Of a stretch of 64,000 nt of DNA, positions 51,871 to 60,714 are shown piece by piece. The stretch's first letter is position 1; each line of letters starts with the position of its first letter. A program made the position numbers and the translations under genes. The DNA is from Cellulosimicrobium cellulans. Its GTDB lineage: Bacteria > Actinomycetota > Actinomycetes > Actinomycetales > Cellulomonadaceae. Under the pieces are notes generated by a model. That model saw only the letters and a program-made list of their open reading frames with translations. It was not told the DNA's origin and searched no databases. Location: positions 434,001 through 498,000 of the forward strand of contig NZ_JAMXST010000002.1 in assembly GCF_024124905.1 (NCBI RefSeq), read 5' to 3'.

Positions 51871-52251
51871 GTGAGCAAGACGACGTCCGCGCCCTCCCCC
51901 TCCTCGCCCCGTTCGTCCTCCGCCCGGCCGGCGGCCCGTGACCTGCCGATCCGGATGCTGCACGACCGGCTCCTCGTCGACCCGGAGGTCGACGCGAGCG
52001 AGCGCCAGAGCTCGGCGGGCCTCGTCATCCCCGCGACGGCCGTGGGCCCGAAGCGCCTGGCGTGGGCCGTCGTCGTCGCCGCTGGTGAGCACGTGCGCCA
52101 GGTGGCCGTGGGCGACCGCGTCCTGTTTGACCCGGACGACCGCGCGGAGGTCGAGCTCGGGGGTCGGGACCTCGTGCTGCTGCGCGAGCGCGACGTGCAC
52201 GCCGTGTCCCAGGAGGTCGAGGAGGACGGCCCGACGGGCCTCTACCTCTAG
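51871..52251 (+). CDS. GroES-family co-chaperonin-like protein
   Basis: 126 residues. A Ser/Pro-rich head of about 25 residues is followed by a GroES-like beta barrel: IRMLHDRLLVDPEVDASERQ, SSAGLVIPATAVGPKRLAWAVVV, VAVGDRVLFDPDDRAEVELGGRD, LVLLRERDVHAV. The mobile loop (SAGLVIP) is conserved, but there is no adjacent groEL and the head is unusual, so this is a paralogue rather than the main GroES. Confidence 0.82.
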   Translation: MSKTTSAPSPSSPRSSSARPAARDLPIRMLHDRLLVDPEVDASERQSSAGLVIPATAVGPKRLAWAVVVAAGEHVRQVAVGDRVLFDPDDRAEVELGGRDLVLLRERDVHAVSQEVEEDGPTGLYL

Positions 52252-52351
52252 GCGCGCCTCTCGACGTCGCCACGACGCGCCCCGTCGGAGGCTGTCGCCG
52301 ACGTCACACGGGGACGGGCGGAACGGATTTTCCCGGCGCGCCCGCGGCTGC

Positions 52352-52357
52352 TAGTGT
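52352..52357 (+). promoter_or_regulatory. -10 box for tRNA-Lys copy 1
   Basis: TAGTGT, 10 nt before the tRNA 5' end; the same hexamer with the same spacing precedes copy 2. Confidence 0.5.
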
Positions 52358-52367
52358 TTTCTCTCGC

Positions 52368-52443
<76 letters not shown>

Positions 52444-52453
52444 CCACCGATCG

Positions 52454-52475
52454 GGCCGTCCGCACGCGGGCGGCC
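52454..52475 (+). terminator. Terminator after tRNA-Lys copy 1
   Basis: GGCCGTCCG-CACG-CGGGCGGCC, 9 bp with one G-U pair, 10 nt after the tRNA. A longer relative follows copy 2. Confidence 0.6.
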
Positions 52476-52549
52476 TGAGCCGTGCCGGTCGAGGGACCGG
52501 GGCGGCGGCGGGTGCGGGACCCTCGTGCAGGACGACCCGTGGCCGCTGG

Positions 52550-52555
52550 TAGTGT
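52550..52555 (+). promoter_or_regulatory. -10 box for tRNA-Lys copy 2
   Basis: TAGTGT, again 10 nt before the 5' end; the following bases (TCCCTCTCGC here, TTTTCTCTCGC at copy 1) are also similar, showing that the promoter was duplicated with the gene. Confidence 0.5.
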
Positions 52556-52565
52556 TCCCTCTCGC

Positions 52566-52638
<73 letters not shown>

Positions 52639-52650
52639 CCCTTCCTGACC

Positions 52651-52679
52651 AGGCCGTCCACCCTCCGGGTGGGCGGCCT
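52651..52679 (+). terminator. Terminator after tRNA-Lys copy 2
   Basis: AGGCCGTCCACCC-TCC-GGGTGGGCGGCCT, 13 bp with one G-U pair, starting 13 nt after the tRNA; shares the GGCCGTCC...CGGCC arms with the copy 1 terminator. Confidence 0.75.
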
Positions 52680-52756
52680 GCGTCGTCCCCGGGGTCCGCC
52701 GCACCCGTGCCGGTGCCGGAGTCGTCGCGCGCTCCCCGCCGGGCGCTCTGTCCTCC

Positions 52757-52792
52757 GTCCCTGTCCCTGTCCCTGTCCCTGTCCTTGTCCCT
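52757..52792. repeat. Hexanucleotide tandem repeat (GTCCCT)6
   Basis: Six consecutive 6-bp units, five exact GTCCCT and one GTCCTT. It lies within the 318 bp non-coding stretch (52640-52957) between tRNA-Lys copy 2 and the phosphoesterase gene, 165 bp before that start. The rest of the stretch holds the tRNA terminator and, near 52950, the GAAAGGA ribosome site; no clear promoter was found. Confidence 0.85.
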
Positions 52793-52957
52793 CTCCCGTC
52801 ACCGTGCCGGGCACCGGACCGTCTCCCGGCGTTCGGATCGCGTTCGTCCCGTCTCGTCCGAGAGTTCACCCGTGCCCGGAATGGTCCGGTACGGGTGCGC
52901 TCGCCGCGGACGTCGGACGGTCGTGCCCTTGCCTGTCGACGACGAAAGGACACACCG

Positions 52958-55900
52958 ATGCGCACGCCCGTGCACACGCCCCGCACCCGGAGAAGACGCC
53001 GAGGGCTCGCCGCCGTGGTCGGAGCGAGCCTCGCCGTGGGGGCCGCGCTCCCCGTGACGGCGGCCGTGGCCGCCGACCGCGCGCCCACGCAACGCGCCGC
53101 CGCGGCGGCCGAGGAGCCGAGCGGGACCCCGGTGCTCCACCCGACGCCCGGGACGTACCTGGACGGCACGGTGACCGTCACGGCGCAGCCCGTCCAGGCC
53201 GGTGACCCGGTCCGCGAGCTGGCGGTCGACGGCCGGCCGCTCGCGGGCGCCACGGCGACCCCCGCCACGTCGCACCTCCTCTTCGACGTGGGCAGCAACT
53301 CGATCGAGAAGCGCTACGGCAGCTACGTGCTCGTCAACGGCACGCGACTCGACCTCGACCGGGACATGGTCTCCGAGCGCGTCGCGCTCGACGTGCCGAA
53401 CGACCTGCTGGTCCAGGGGGAGAACGCGGTGCGGTTCGTCGTGGGCGCCGTCCCCACGTCGTGCGGCTCGAACTATGACGACTTCGACCTCACCGAGGTC
53501 TCGCTCGAGCTGCTCGGCGAGGTCGCCGACGGCTCCGGCAACCGTTTCACCTACCAGTTCGGCGACGGCTCGTGCGGGACGAACACGTCCCGCGTCCTGA
53601 CGGCCGACCTGACGTTCACGGTCGCCCAGGACCCGGCCGCGACGACCGGCCTCGCGGCCGAGCTCGACACGACGACGCTCGAGAACGGTGCGCACACCCT
53701 CACGGCCACGACCGCGTCGGGCCAGACCGCGACGAGCGGCGTGACCGTGAACAACTCCGCGCCCGGCGCGCCGGCCCTGACCCCGGCGGACGGCGAGCTC
53801 CTCAACGGCACGCGGACCGTCCTCGCGACCCCGCCCGCCGGGGGCGACGCCCCGACGGGGATCGAGGTCGACGGCGCGCCGCTCACCACCACGGCGACCC
53901 TCGGCGCCGGCTCGTCGCAGTTCGTCTTCACCGTGGGCTCGAACTCGATCGAGGCGCGCTACGCCAACCACCTGCTCGTCAACGGCCAGCGCATCGACCT
54001 CGTCGACCGCGACTACGTGAGCGAGACCGTGCGCGTCGACGTGCCCAACGCGTACCTGGGAGCCGGCCGCAACACCGTCCGGTTCGTCACGGGCACCTAC
54101 CCGACCTCGTGCGGCGACAACCGGGACGACTTCGCGATCTCGGGCATCGGCCTCGTGCCGAGCCACGGCACCGCGACCCCGGTCGACGTCGCGTCGTCGT
54201 ACTCGCTCGGTGACGGCGACTGCGGCTCGAGCGCGACCAAGCCGCGCGAGGCCGTCCTCACGTTCGACGTCGCCCCCGCCGCCGACGCCCCGGCGCCCGG
54301 CCTGCGCGCGGACCTCGACACCGCCGCCCTCGCCGACGGCGAGCACGTCCTGACCTCCTCGACCGCCGCGGGGGCCACGGCCCGGCGCACGGTCACGACC
54401 GACAACACGGGCCCCGCCGTCGCGTCGAGCACGCCCGCCGCCGGGGCCGAGCTCGCCACGGCGACCAGCCTCGCCGTCGAGCTCACGGACGCGTCGGGCG
54501 TGCTCGAGGGCCCGTCCGTCACGCTCGACGGCGACGCCGTCGAGGCGGGCGCGCTCGTCGGCCCGGGCCTCGAGCCCGGGGCGCACACCCTCGTCGTCAC
54601 GGCGACGGACGTGCTCGGCAACGCGAGCACGCACGAGATCGGCTTCACGAGCCTCGGCGTCCCGGACGTCCCGACCGACCTGACCCCCGCGACCGGCACG
54701 ACCGGCGTCGAGGGCTCCGTCGAGCTGGGCGCGCGCGTGAGCGCCCCTGGCGGCGGTGACGTCACGGCGACGTTCGCACGCGCCGACGTGCGCTCGCCCG
54801 TGGCCGCGGCGCAGGGCGAGACCGCCGCGGTGCCCACCGACGTGCTGCACGTCGAGGGCGAGAGCCCGGCCGACGTCGACGCGCTCGTCCCGGGCGACGG
54901 CGCGACGCTCGACGCGGCGCCCGCCGCCGACGTCGCGTTCCAGCGCTTCGAGATCGCGGCGGAGGGCGACGTGGCGGGGCAGACCGTCCGGTGGGACGGC
55001 GTCATCGACCCGCAGCGCCTCGCGACGCTCCACGTCTGGGACGGTGCGGCCTGGGAGGCGCTGGCTTCCGCGCGCGGCGCCGTCGAGGGGCCGACGAGCC
55101 TGACGGCCACGCTGTCCGCGCGGCACGCGACCCAGGGGACGGTCCACGTCCTCGTCACCGGCACCGACCCGTTCGCCGACGACATCGACGACGGCGTCGG
55201 CACCGAGGAGCCGACGTCGTTCGCGGACCGCGACGCGTACGACTTCTCGATGGTCCACTTCACCGACACGCAGTACCTGTCCGAGGGTGCCGTCGAGCAG
55301 GAGACCGCCGAGGAGCGTGCGGTCTGGGCGAAGTCCTACACCGACCTCGTGCAGTGGGTCGTCGACAACGCGGACGAGCGCGGCATCGAGTACGTCGCGC
55401 ACACGGGCGACATCGTCGAGAACTACACGCGCACGCCGGCGGACGACGCGATGGCGGCCCAGGTCCGCGGCGAGTACGAGTTCTCGTCGTCCGCGCAGCG
55501 GCTGCTCGACGACGCGGGCATCCCCAACGGCGTCCTGGCGGGCAACCACGACAACCTCACGGGCGCCGACAACGGACCCGGCGCGCTCTACAACGCCTAC
55601 TACGGGCCCGAGCGGTACGAGGCGCTGTCGGCCGGCTGGCAGGACGCGTCCTACGGCGGCCCGTGGCGCGAGGGCGACAACCAGAACCACTACGACCTGT
55701 TCACGGCCGGCGGCCTGGACTTCGTCGCCGTGTACCTCTCGTACGGCGTGACCGACGAGGAGGCCGCCTGGGCAGACGGCGTGCTCGAGCAGTTCGCCGA
55801 CCGCAACGCGATCCTGCTCGCGCACGACTACCTCGCGCCGAGCACCAACCCCGACGGCCGTGGAGCGCCGTTCTCCACCCCGGACGGGCGCCTGCTGTAC

Positions 55901-56764
55901 TCGAAGGTCGTCGAGCCGAACCCGAACGTCTTCCTCGTGCTCTCCGGCCACGAGCACGGCGTGGGGATCAACGTGAAGCGCGACGTCGGCACGCCCGGCA
56001 ACGGCGTCGTCGAGCTGCTCGCGGACTACCAGTTCTACGAGGTCACCGCCGAGGAGGCCGGTCTCACCGAGATCGGTGGCTACGCGCCCGACCAGGGCCT
56101 GCGGCTCGGGTCGAGCTACCTGCGCCTGCTCCAGTTCGACGTCGACCGCTCCGAGCTCGTCGTCGACACGTACTCGCCGTGGCTCGAGAACTTCGGGGCC
56201 ACGGAGTACGACGACCGCCAGCGCTACAACGGGCTCGAGGACGACTTCACGGTGCCGGTCGACCTCACGACCCGCACGACCACGCTCGTGACGGATGCCG
56301 TGGCGCTCTACGCCCCGGCCGAGGAGATCGGGAGCACGACCGTGCCCTCGGGCGAGGTCGCGACCGTCACCTGGGACGGCCTCGAGGCGGGCGCGCTGCA
56401 CGCGTGGGTCGTCACCGCGACGAGCGCCGGCGGGGGAACGGCGGTCTCGCCGGTCACGACGTTCACGACGGCACCCGCCCAGGACGGCCTCGTCGTCTCG
56501 ACGACGGCGCGCAGCCAGTGCATGGCGGGCACGGCGTACGTCGCGGTCCGCGCGACCAACGCCGACACCGTGCCGGTCGACGTCACGCTGAGCACGCCGT
56601 ACGGCGAGCGCACCGTGACGGACGTGCAGCCGGGCGCGTCGGCGTACCAGGCGTTCGCGGTCCGCTCGGCGCAGGTCGCGGCGGGCAGCGCGCACGTGGC
56701 CGCGAGCGGAGGCGACCGCACGTTCGCGGGCGACGTCGCGTTCGACGCGCTGTCGTGCGGCTGA
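52958..56764 (+). CDS. Secreted multidomain calcineurin-like metallophosphoesterase
   Basis: 1268 residues. A basic head and signal peptide (VVGASLAVGAALPVTAAVAA) are followed by two copies of a roughly 215-residue module: copy 1 has FDVGSNSIEKRYGSYVLVNG near residue 109, copy 2 FTVGSNSIEARYANHLLVNG near 324; each continues with ...VPTSCG/YPTSCG and ends in a Gly-Asp-Gly-x-Cys block. Bacterial Ig-like domains follow (450-720). The phosphoesterase core then shows HFTDTQYLSEG (766), HTGDIVENY (814), GNHDN (861) and SGHEHGVG (996), the complete metal-site set. A C-terminal fibronectin-like part closes with Cys pairs; there is no LPXTG or membrane anchor, so it is released or loosely wall-bound. 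Substrate unknown. Confidence 0.85.
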   Translation: MRTPVHTPRTRRRRRGLAAVVGASLAVGAALPVTAAVAADRAPTQRAAAAAEEPSGTPVLHPTPGTYLDGTVTVTAQPVQAGDPVRELAVDGRPLAGATATPATSHLLFDVGSNSIEKRYGSYVLVNGTRLDLDRDMVSERVALDVPNDLLVQGENAVRFVVGAVPTSCGSNYDDFDLTEVSLELLGEVADGSGNRFTYQFGDGSCGTNTSRVLTADLTFTVAQDPAATTGLAAELDTTTLENGAHTLTATTASGQTATSGVTVNNSAPGAPALTPADGELLNGTRTVLATPPAGGDAPTGIEVDGAPLTTTATLGAGSSQFVFTVGSNSIEARYANHLLVNGQRIDLVDRDYVSETVRVDVPNAYLGAGRNTVRFVTGTYPTSCGDNRDDFAISGIGLVPSHGTATPVDVASSYSLGDGDCGSSATKPREAVLTFDVAPAADAPAPGLRADLDTAALADGEHVLTSSTAAGATARRTVTTDNTGPAVASSTPAAGAELATATSLAVELTDASGVLEGPSVTLDGDAVEAGALVGPGLEPGAHTLVVTATDVLGNASTHEIGFTSLGVPDVPTDLTPATGTTGVEGSVELGARVSAPGGGDVTATFARADVRSPVAAAQGETAAVPTDVLHVEGESPADVDALVPGDGATLDAAPAADVAFQRFEIAAEGDVAGQTVRWDGVIDPQRLATLHVWDGAAWEALASARGAVEGPTSLTATLSARHATQGTVHVLVTGTDPFADDIDDGVGTEEPTSFADRDAYDFSMVHFTDTQYLSEGAVEQETAEERAVWAKSYTDLVQWVVDNADERGIEYVAHTGDIVENYTRTPADDAMAAQVRGEYEFSSSAQRLLDDAGIPNGVLAGNHDNLTGADNGPGALYNAYYGPERYEALSAGWQDASYGGPWREGDNQNHYDLFTAGGLDFVAVYLSYGVTDEEAAWADGVLEQFADRNAILLAHDYLAPSTNPDGRGAPFSTPDGRLLYSKVVEPNPNVFLVLSGHEHGVGINVKRDVGTPGNGVVELLADYQFYEVTAEEAGLTEIGGYAPDQGLRLGSSYLRLLQFDVDRSELVVDTYSPWLENFGATEYDDRQRYNGLEDDFTVPVDLTTRTTTLVTDAVALYAPAEEIGSTTVPSGEVATVTWDGLEAGALHAWVVTATSAGGGTAVSPVTTFTTAPAQDGLVVSTTARSQCMAGTAYVAVRATNADTVPVDVTLSTPYGERTVTDVQPGASAYQAFAVRSAQVAAGSAHVAASGGDRTFAGDVAFDALSCG

Positions 56765-56819
56765 CCCGTGCACCGCGCGGTTGACCGGGGCGACCCGGTG
56801 ACGCGCGGCGGCGAGAGGT

Positions 56820-56861
56820 GAGACGTGGCCCCCGAGCACTCGCGCTCGGGGGCCACGTCTC
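56820..56861. terminator. Bidirectional terminator between phosphoesterase and SDR genes
   Basis: An 18-bp perfect stem GAGACGTGGCCCCCGAGC (56820-56837) with its complement at 56844-56861 and a 6-nt loop, between the convergent stops. Confidence 0.8.
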
Positions 56862-56886
56862 CGTTCTCGGCCCGGGAGCCGCCGTG

Positions 56887-57648
56887 TCAGACGGCGGCCC
56901 AGCCCCCGTCGCTGTGCAGGACCGCACCGGAGACGTTGGCCGAGTCGTCCGACAGCAGCCACGTGATCGCCGCGGCGAGCTCGTCGGCGCTCGCGGCGGG
57001 CGGGACGGTCGTCGCCATGACCGGTCCGAGCCGCTCGCCGGCGTACTGCGAGCGGAAGGGCGCCTCGATGCTCGTCGCGACGGCGCCCGGCGCGACGACG
57101 TTCGCCCGCACGCCCTGCGGGGTGTAGAAGAACGCCGTGCTCTGGGTGAAGCCGACGATCGCGTGCTTCGACGTGGCGTACGCGGTGCCCGAGGCCGAGG
57201 CGCGCGAGCCCGCCTCGGACCCGACGTTGACGATCGCGCCCTTGCCCGCGGCGAGCATGAGGGGCAGCACCGCGCGCGTGAGCCGCATGACGGCCGTGAC
57301 GTTGACGGCCAGGACGAGGTCCCACGTGGAGTCGTCGACCTCGGCCGTCGGCAGGAACCCGTCCATGATGCCCGCGACGTTGGCGAGCGCGTCCACGCGG
57401 CCGTCCGCCGCCGCGACCACCGCGTCCACGGTGGTCTGCGCGCTCACGTCGCCCGCGACCGTCACGAGGGCGTCGGTCCCGACGTCCGCGACGAGCTTGT
57501 CCAGCCGGTCCTCCCGGACGTCCGTCGCGACGACGCGCGCGCCCTCCGCGAGCAACCGCTCGACCGTGGCGCGCCCGATCCCGGCGCCCGCGCCGGTGAC
57601 GATCGCGGTGCGGCCCTCGAACCTCCCCGGTACGTGGTTGCTGACCAT
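56887..57648 (-). CDS. SDR family NAD(P)-dependent oxidoreductase
   Basis: 253 residues, classical SDR. Cofactor loop TGAGAGIG (18-25), Asp43 after the second strand (ATDVRED) favouring NAD, NVAGI, catalytic Ser144 (NVGSEAG), Tyr157 and Lys161 (YATSK), and VAPGAVATSIEAPF. Substrate unknown. GGAG lies before the ATG at 57648. Divergent from the Trp leader. Confidence 0.9.
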   Translation of the reverse strand: MVSNHVPGRFEGRTAIVTGAGAGIGRATVERLLAEGARVVATDVREDRLDKLVADVGTDALVTVAGDVSAQTTVDAVVAAADGRVDALANVAGIMDGFLPTAEVDDSTWDLVLAVNVTAVMRLTRAVLPLMLAAGKGAIVNVGSEAGSRASASGTAYATSKHAIVGFTQSTAFFYTPQGVRANVVAPGAVATSIEAPFRSQYAGERLGPVMATTVPPAASADELAAAITWLLSDDSANVSGAVLHSDGGWAAV

Positions 57649-57814
57649 GACGGCTCCTTCCGTCCGCGCCGGCACTGCCGTCGTCCGGCGTCCTGGCCCC
57701 ATCCCACCGCCCGGCTCCCCGCGCGCGCGAGAGCCGATCGTCCCGAGGCCGGTGCCGGTGGTCCTCCGTCGCCCGCGGGCTCGTCCGGCGGTGTCCGGAC
57801 CGCGCGCGGCGGGG

Positions 57815-57820
57815 TAGGGT
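57815..57820 (+). promoter_or_regulatory. -10 box for trpL-trpB2
   Basis: TAGGGT, 7 nt (CGGCCTC) before the GTG of the leader peptide, so the leader would be translated from the very 5' end of the mRNA. Confidence 0.6.
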
Positions 57821-57827
57821 CGGCCTC

Positions 57828-57869
57828 GTGACGCACCCGTCCGTGACCCCTTGGTGGCCGGCCGCCTGA
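57828..57869 (+). CDS. trpL: Trp leader peptide in front of trpB2
   Basis: 13 codons, VTHPSVTPWWPAA, with two adjacent TGG Trp codons at 57852-57857, close to the stop. Position (120 bp before a tryptophan synthase beta gene), tandem Trp codons and an inverted repeat directly after the stop make an attenuation leader the best reading. The peptide would slow ribosomes when charged tRNA-Trp is scarce and so alter the downstream fold. It is too short for ordinary gene finding. Confidence 0.75.
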   Translation: MTHPSVTPWWPAA

Positions 57870-57941
57870 CGGCCGGTGACCTCATCCGGCCGTGCCCCGA
57901 CGACGTGGGCGGCCTCGGCGGACCCCGGTGCACGCGTCGTC
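57868..57941 (+). promoter_or_regulatory. Candidate attenuator structure after the Trp leader
   Basis: ACGGCCGG (57869-57876) and CCGGCCGT (57886-57893) form a perfect 8-bp stem with a 9-nt loop that begins at the last base of the leader stop. TGGCCGGC inside the leader (57855-57862, including the second Trp codon) can pair with the same right arm, giving an alternative fold. A further pair GACGACG/CGTCGTC spans 57899-57941. No T-run is seen, so the read-out may be Rho-dependent or translational. Confidence 0.5.
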
Positions 57942-57989
57942 GGCCCAGCGGCCTGTACCTCCCGAGTACCCCCGAGCTGGAGCCCCAGA

Positions 57990-59300
57990 ATGACGACACA
58001 GCAGTCTCCCGTCCCCGTCCGGTCCCTCGAGCCGACCGGAGCGGAGGTGCCCTCGACCGTCCCGACGCACTGGTACAACCTGGCCGCGGACCTGCCCGAG
58101 CCCGTGCCCCCGCACCTGCACCCCGGCACGCGCGAGCCCCTCACGCCCGACGACCTCGCGCCGCTGTTCCCGCTCGCGCTCGTCCAGCAGGAGGTGACGA
58201 CGGAGCGCTACGTCGAGATCCCGCAGACGGTCCGCGAGATCTACGCGCTGTGGCGGCCGTCGCCGCTCGTGCGCGCACGGCGTCTCGAGCGGGCCCTGGG
58301 CACCCCGGCCCGGATCTACTACAAGTACGAGGGCGTGAGCCCGGTCGGCTCGCACAAGCCGAACACCGCCGTCGCGCAGGCGTACTACAACGCGCTCGAG
58401 GGCACGACGAAGCTCACGACCGAGACGGGTGCGGGCCAGTGGGGCGCGTCGCTGTCGTTCGCGGGCGCACTGCTCGGGCTCGACGTCGAGGTGTGGCAGG
58501 TGCGCGCGTCGTTCGACGCCAAGCCGTACCGCCGGGCGCAGATGGAGGTCTACGGCGGGGTCTGCCACCCGTCGCCGTCGGACCTCACCGAGGCGGGGCG
58601 GGCGATGCTCGCCGCGGACCCGGAGACGACCGGCTCCCTGGGCATGGCGATCAGCGAGGCCGTCGAGACGGCCGCGAAGGACCCCGCGGCGCACTACGCG
58701 CTGGGGAGCGTGCTCAACCACGTCATGCTGCACCAGAGCGTCATCGGCCAGGAGGCGCTCGTCCAGCTCGACGAGGCGGGCGAGGGCGCGCCGGACGTGG
58801 TGTTCGGCTGCGCGGGCGGCGGGTCGAACCTCGCGGGCCTGACGTTCCCGTTCCTGGGCCGCAACCTGCGCGAGGGCACGACGACGCGGCTCGTCGCGTG
58901 CGAGCCGGCCGCGTGCCCGTCGCTCACCCAGGGCGAGTACCGGTACGACTTCGGCGACGTCGCGGGCCTCACGCCGCTGCTCAAGATGCACACGCTCGGC
59001 AAGGACTTCGTCCCGCCGGCGATCCACGCGGGCGGCCTGCGGTACCACGGCATGTCGCCGATGGTGTCGCACGCGGTGAACCTCGGGCTCATGGACGCGG
59101 TCGCCGTCGAGCAGGACGACGCGTTCGTCGCGGGCACGCTCTTCGCGCGCAGCGAGGGCATCATCCCGGCGCCCGAGTCGACGCACGCCGTGGCGGCCGC
59201 GATCGCGCACGCGCGCGCCGCGACGGAGCCGGAGGTTATCGTGCTCGGGCTGTCGGGCAACGGCGTCCTCGACCTGCCGGCGTACGCGGCGTACGTCTGA
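57990..59300 (+). CDS. TrpB2-type tryptophan synthase beta-like protein
   Basis: 436 residues, longer than TrpB1 (about 400), with the TrpB2 N-terminal extension ([20 protein letters not shown]) and the block [30 protein letters not shown] lysine Lys123 is in [22 protein letters not shown] carries the catalytic Glu; [10 protein letters not shown] binds the phosphate. It makes tryptophan from indole and serine without a TrpA partner; no trpA or other trp gene is adjacent. ATG 57990 follows CTGGAG by 7-8 nt, unlike the leaderless genes around it. Confidence 0.93.
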   Translation: MTTQQSPVPVRSLEPTGAEVPSTVPTHWYNLAADLPEPVPPHLHPGTREPLTPDDLAPLFPLALVQQEVTTERYVEIPQTVREIYALWRPSPLVRARRLERALGTPARIYYKYEGVSPVGSHKPNTAVAQAYYNALEGTTKLTTETGAGQWGASLSFAGALLGLDVEVWQVRASFDAKPYRRAQMEVYGGVCHPSPSDLTEAGRAMLAADPETTGSLGMAISEAVETAAKDPAAHYALGSVLNHVMLHQSVIGQEALVQLDEAGEGAPDVVFGCAGGGSNLAGLTFPFLGRNLREGTTTRLVACEPAACPSLTQGEYRYDFGDVAGLTPLLKMHTLGKDFVPPAIHAGGLRYHGMSPMVSHAVNLGLMDAVAVEQDDAFVAGTLFARSEGIIPAPESTHAVAAAIAHARAATEPEVIVLGLSGNGVLDLPAYAAYV

Positions 59301-59311
59301 CGGACGGCCCC

Positions 59312-59348
59312 GGGCGCCCCGCGCGGTAGGTCCTCGCGCGGGGCGCCC
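59312..59348 (+). terminator. Terminator of trpB2
   Basis: A perfect 14-bp stem GGGCGCCCCGCGCG (59312-59325) with its complement at 59335-59348 and a 9-nt loop. Its right arm ends 1 nt before the -10 of trmB. Confidence 0.75.
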
Positions 59349-59349
59349 G

Positions 59350-59355
59350 TACCCT
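59350..59355 (+). promoter_or_regulatory. -10 box for trmB
   Basis: TACCCT, 6 nt (GGTGCG) before the GTG at 59362. Confidence 0.6.
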
Positions 59356-59361
59356 GGTGCG

Positions 59362-60177
59362 GTGCCCGACCCGACCCCCGAGACCCTCGACGAGCCCGTG
59401 ACCGGCGCGCCCTCCGTGGCCCCGGTCGCCGGCGACGACCGCCCGCGCTACCGGACCCAGCCCGTGTCGTTCGTGCGGCGCAGCGGGCGCCTCGCGCCGC
59501 GCCAGCAGCGCGCGTGGGACGCCCACCGGGACCGCTACGTCGTGGACGTGCCGCGGGACGTCGCGCGGACCTCGGTCGACCCGGAGTTCGTGCTGGACGT
59601 CGCGGGCACGTTCGGGCGCGACGCGCGTCTCGTGGTGGAGATCGGCTCCGGCCAGGGCGAGGCCGTGGTGGCCGCGGCCGAGAACGACCCGGGCACCGAC
59701 TTCCTCGCCGTCGAGGTGTACGCCCCGGGCCTCGCCCAGACCGTGCTGCGCGCGTCCCAGCGCGGCCTGACGAACGTGCGGCTGGTCCAGGCGAACGCGG
59801 CCGAGCTGCTGGCCACGACGCTGCCCGCGGGGAGCGTCGACGAGCTGTGGGTCTTCTTCCCGGACCCGTGGCACAAGTCCCGCCACCACAAGCGGCGCCT
59901 CGTGGCGCCGTCGTTCGCGCCGCTCGCCGAGCGGGTGCTGCGGGCTCCGGGCGAGGGCGACGACGCGCGGCCGGGCGGCACGCTGCGGCTCGCCACGGAC
60001 TGGGCGGAGTACGCGGTGCAGATGCTCGACGTGCTCGACGCCGCGCCGGGGCTGCGCAACGTCCATGGCCCGCGCGGGGTGGCGCCGCGCTTCGAGGGGC
60101 GCGTGCTGACGGGGTTCGAGCGCAAGGGCCAGACGGCAGGCCGCGTCATCACCGACCTGGAGTACGCGCGCGTCTGA
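59362..60177 (+). CDS. trmB: tRNA (guanine-N7-)-methyltransferase
   Basis: 271 residues. Methylates G46 in tRNA variable loops. LVVEIGSGQGEAVVAAAENDP binds SAM; FLAVEVYAPGLAQTV and VRLVQANAAELLATTL continue the Rossmann fold; VFFPDPWHKSRHHKRRLV is the TrmB signature with catalytic Asp; RLATDWAEYAVQMLDVL and TGFERKGQTAGRVITDLEY end it. A 60-residue head precedes the domain. Confidence 0.94.
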   Translation: MPDPTPETLDEPVTGAPSVAPVAGDDRPRYRTQPVSFVRRSGRLAPRQQRAWDAHRDRYVVDVPRDVARTSVDPEFVLDVAGTFGRDARLVVEIGSGQGEAVVAAAENDPGTDFLAVEVYAPGLAQTVLRASQRGLTNVRLVQANAAELLATTLPAGSVDELWVFFPDPWHKSRHHKRRLVAPSFAPLAERVLRAPGEGDDARPGGTLRLATDWAEYAVQMLDVLDAAPGLRNVHGPRGVAPRFEGRVLTGFERKGQTAGRVITDLEYARV

Positions 60178-60363
60178 CGCCGTGGTGCCCGTCGGCCGAC
60201 CGACCGCGTCAGGTTCTTGCGGACAGAAGTGATCTACGGCACATTGTGCCGGGGGTGGAACGTCGCCCCGGGCACGCAGTGTCGCGTGCGGTCGCGTCGA
60301 CAGGTGGCCGTCTGCGGGGTGCGGGCTCTCTGTCAGTCCACGGAATGAGCCAACGGAGGCGTC

Positions 60364-60714
60364 ATGACCGACGTGACGGCCGACCCCGGACCGGGGTCCG
60401 TCGACGAGACCGACTACCAGCGCGTGCAACGCTCGCCCGAGTTCCAGGACCTGCGCAGACGGTTCCGGAACTTCGTCTTCCCGATGACCGCGCTCTTCCT
60501 CGTGTGGTACTTCGCCTACGTCCTGCTCGCGAACTACGCGCACGACTTCATGAGCACCACGGTCTGGGGGAACATCACCGTCGGGCTGCTCTTCGGCCTG
60601 GGGCAGTTCGTGTCCACGTTCGCGATCACCATGATCTACGCGCGCTGGGCCAACAGGCGGTTCGACGCCGCGGCCGACGAGCTGCGCCGCGAGATCGAGG
60701 AGGACGAGCTGTGA
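60364..60714 (+). CDS. DUF485 domain-containing membrane protein
   Basis: 116 residues. Two helices (MTALFLVWYFAYVLLANYA and ITVGLLFGLGQFVSTFAITMIYA) flanked by the DUF485 marks FQDLRRRFRNFVFP and YARWANRRFDAAADELR. It is the usual small partner of ActP-type symporters. Its stop overlaps the symporter GTG by 4 bp. The 186 bp upstream contain a relatively AT-rich stretch (GAAGTGATCTACGGCACATTGTG) that probably holds the promoter or a regulator site. Confidence 0.9.
   Translation: MTDVTADPGPGSVDETDYQRVQRSPEFQDLRRRFRNFVFPMTALFLVWYFAYVLLANYAHDFMSTTVWGNITVGLLFGLGQFVSTFAITMIYARWANRRFDAAADELRREIEEDEL

Noticed and set aside
52799-58144. A 1781-residue minus-strand open frame
   Set aside because: It is antisense to the phosphoesterase and crosses the SDR and Trp leader. 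The composition is Arg/Gly/Val repeats typical of the shadow frame in GC-rich DNA; all recognisable domains lie on the plus strand.
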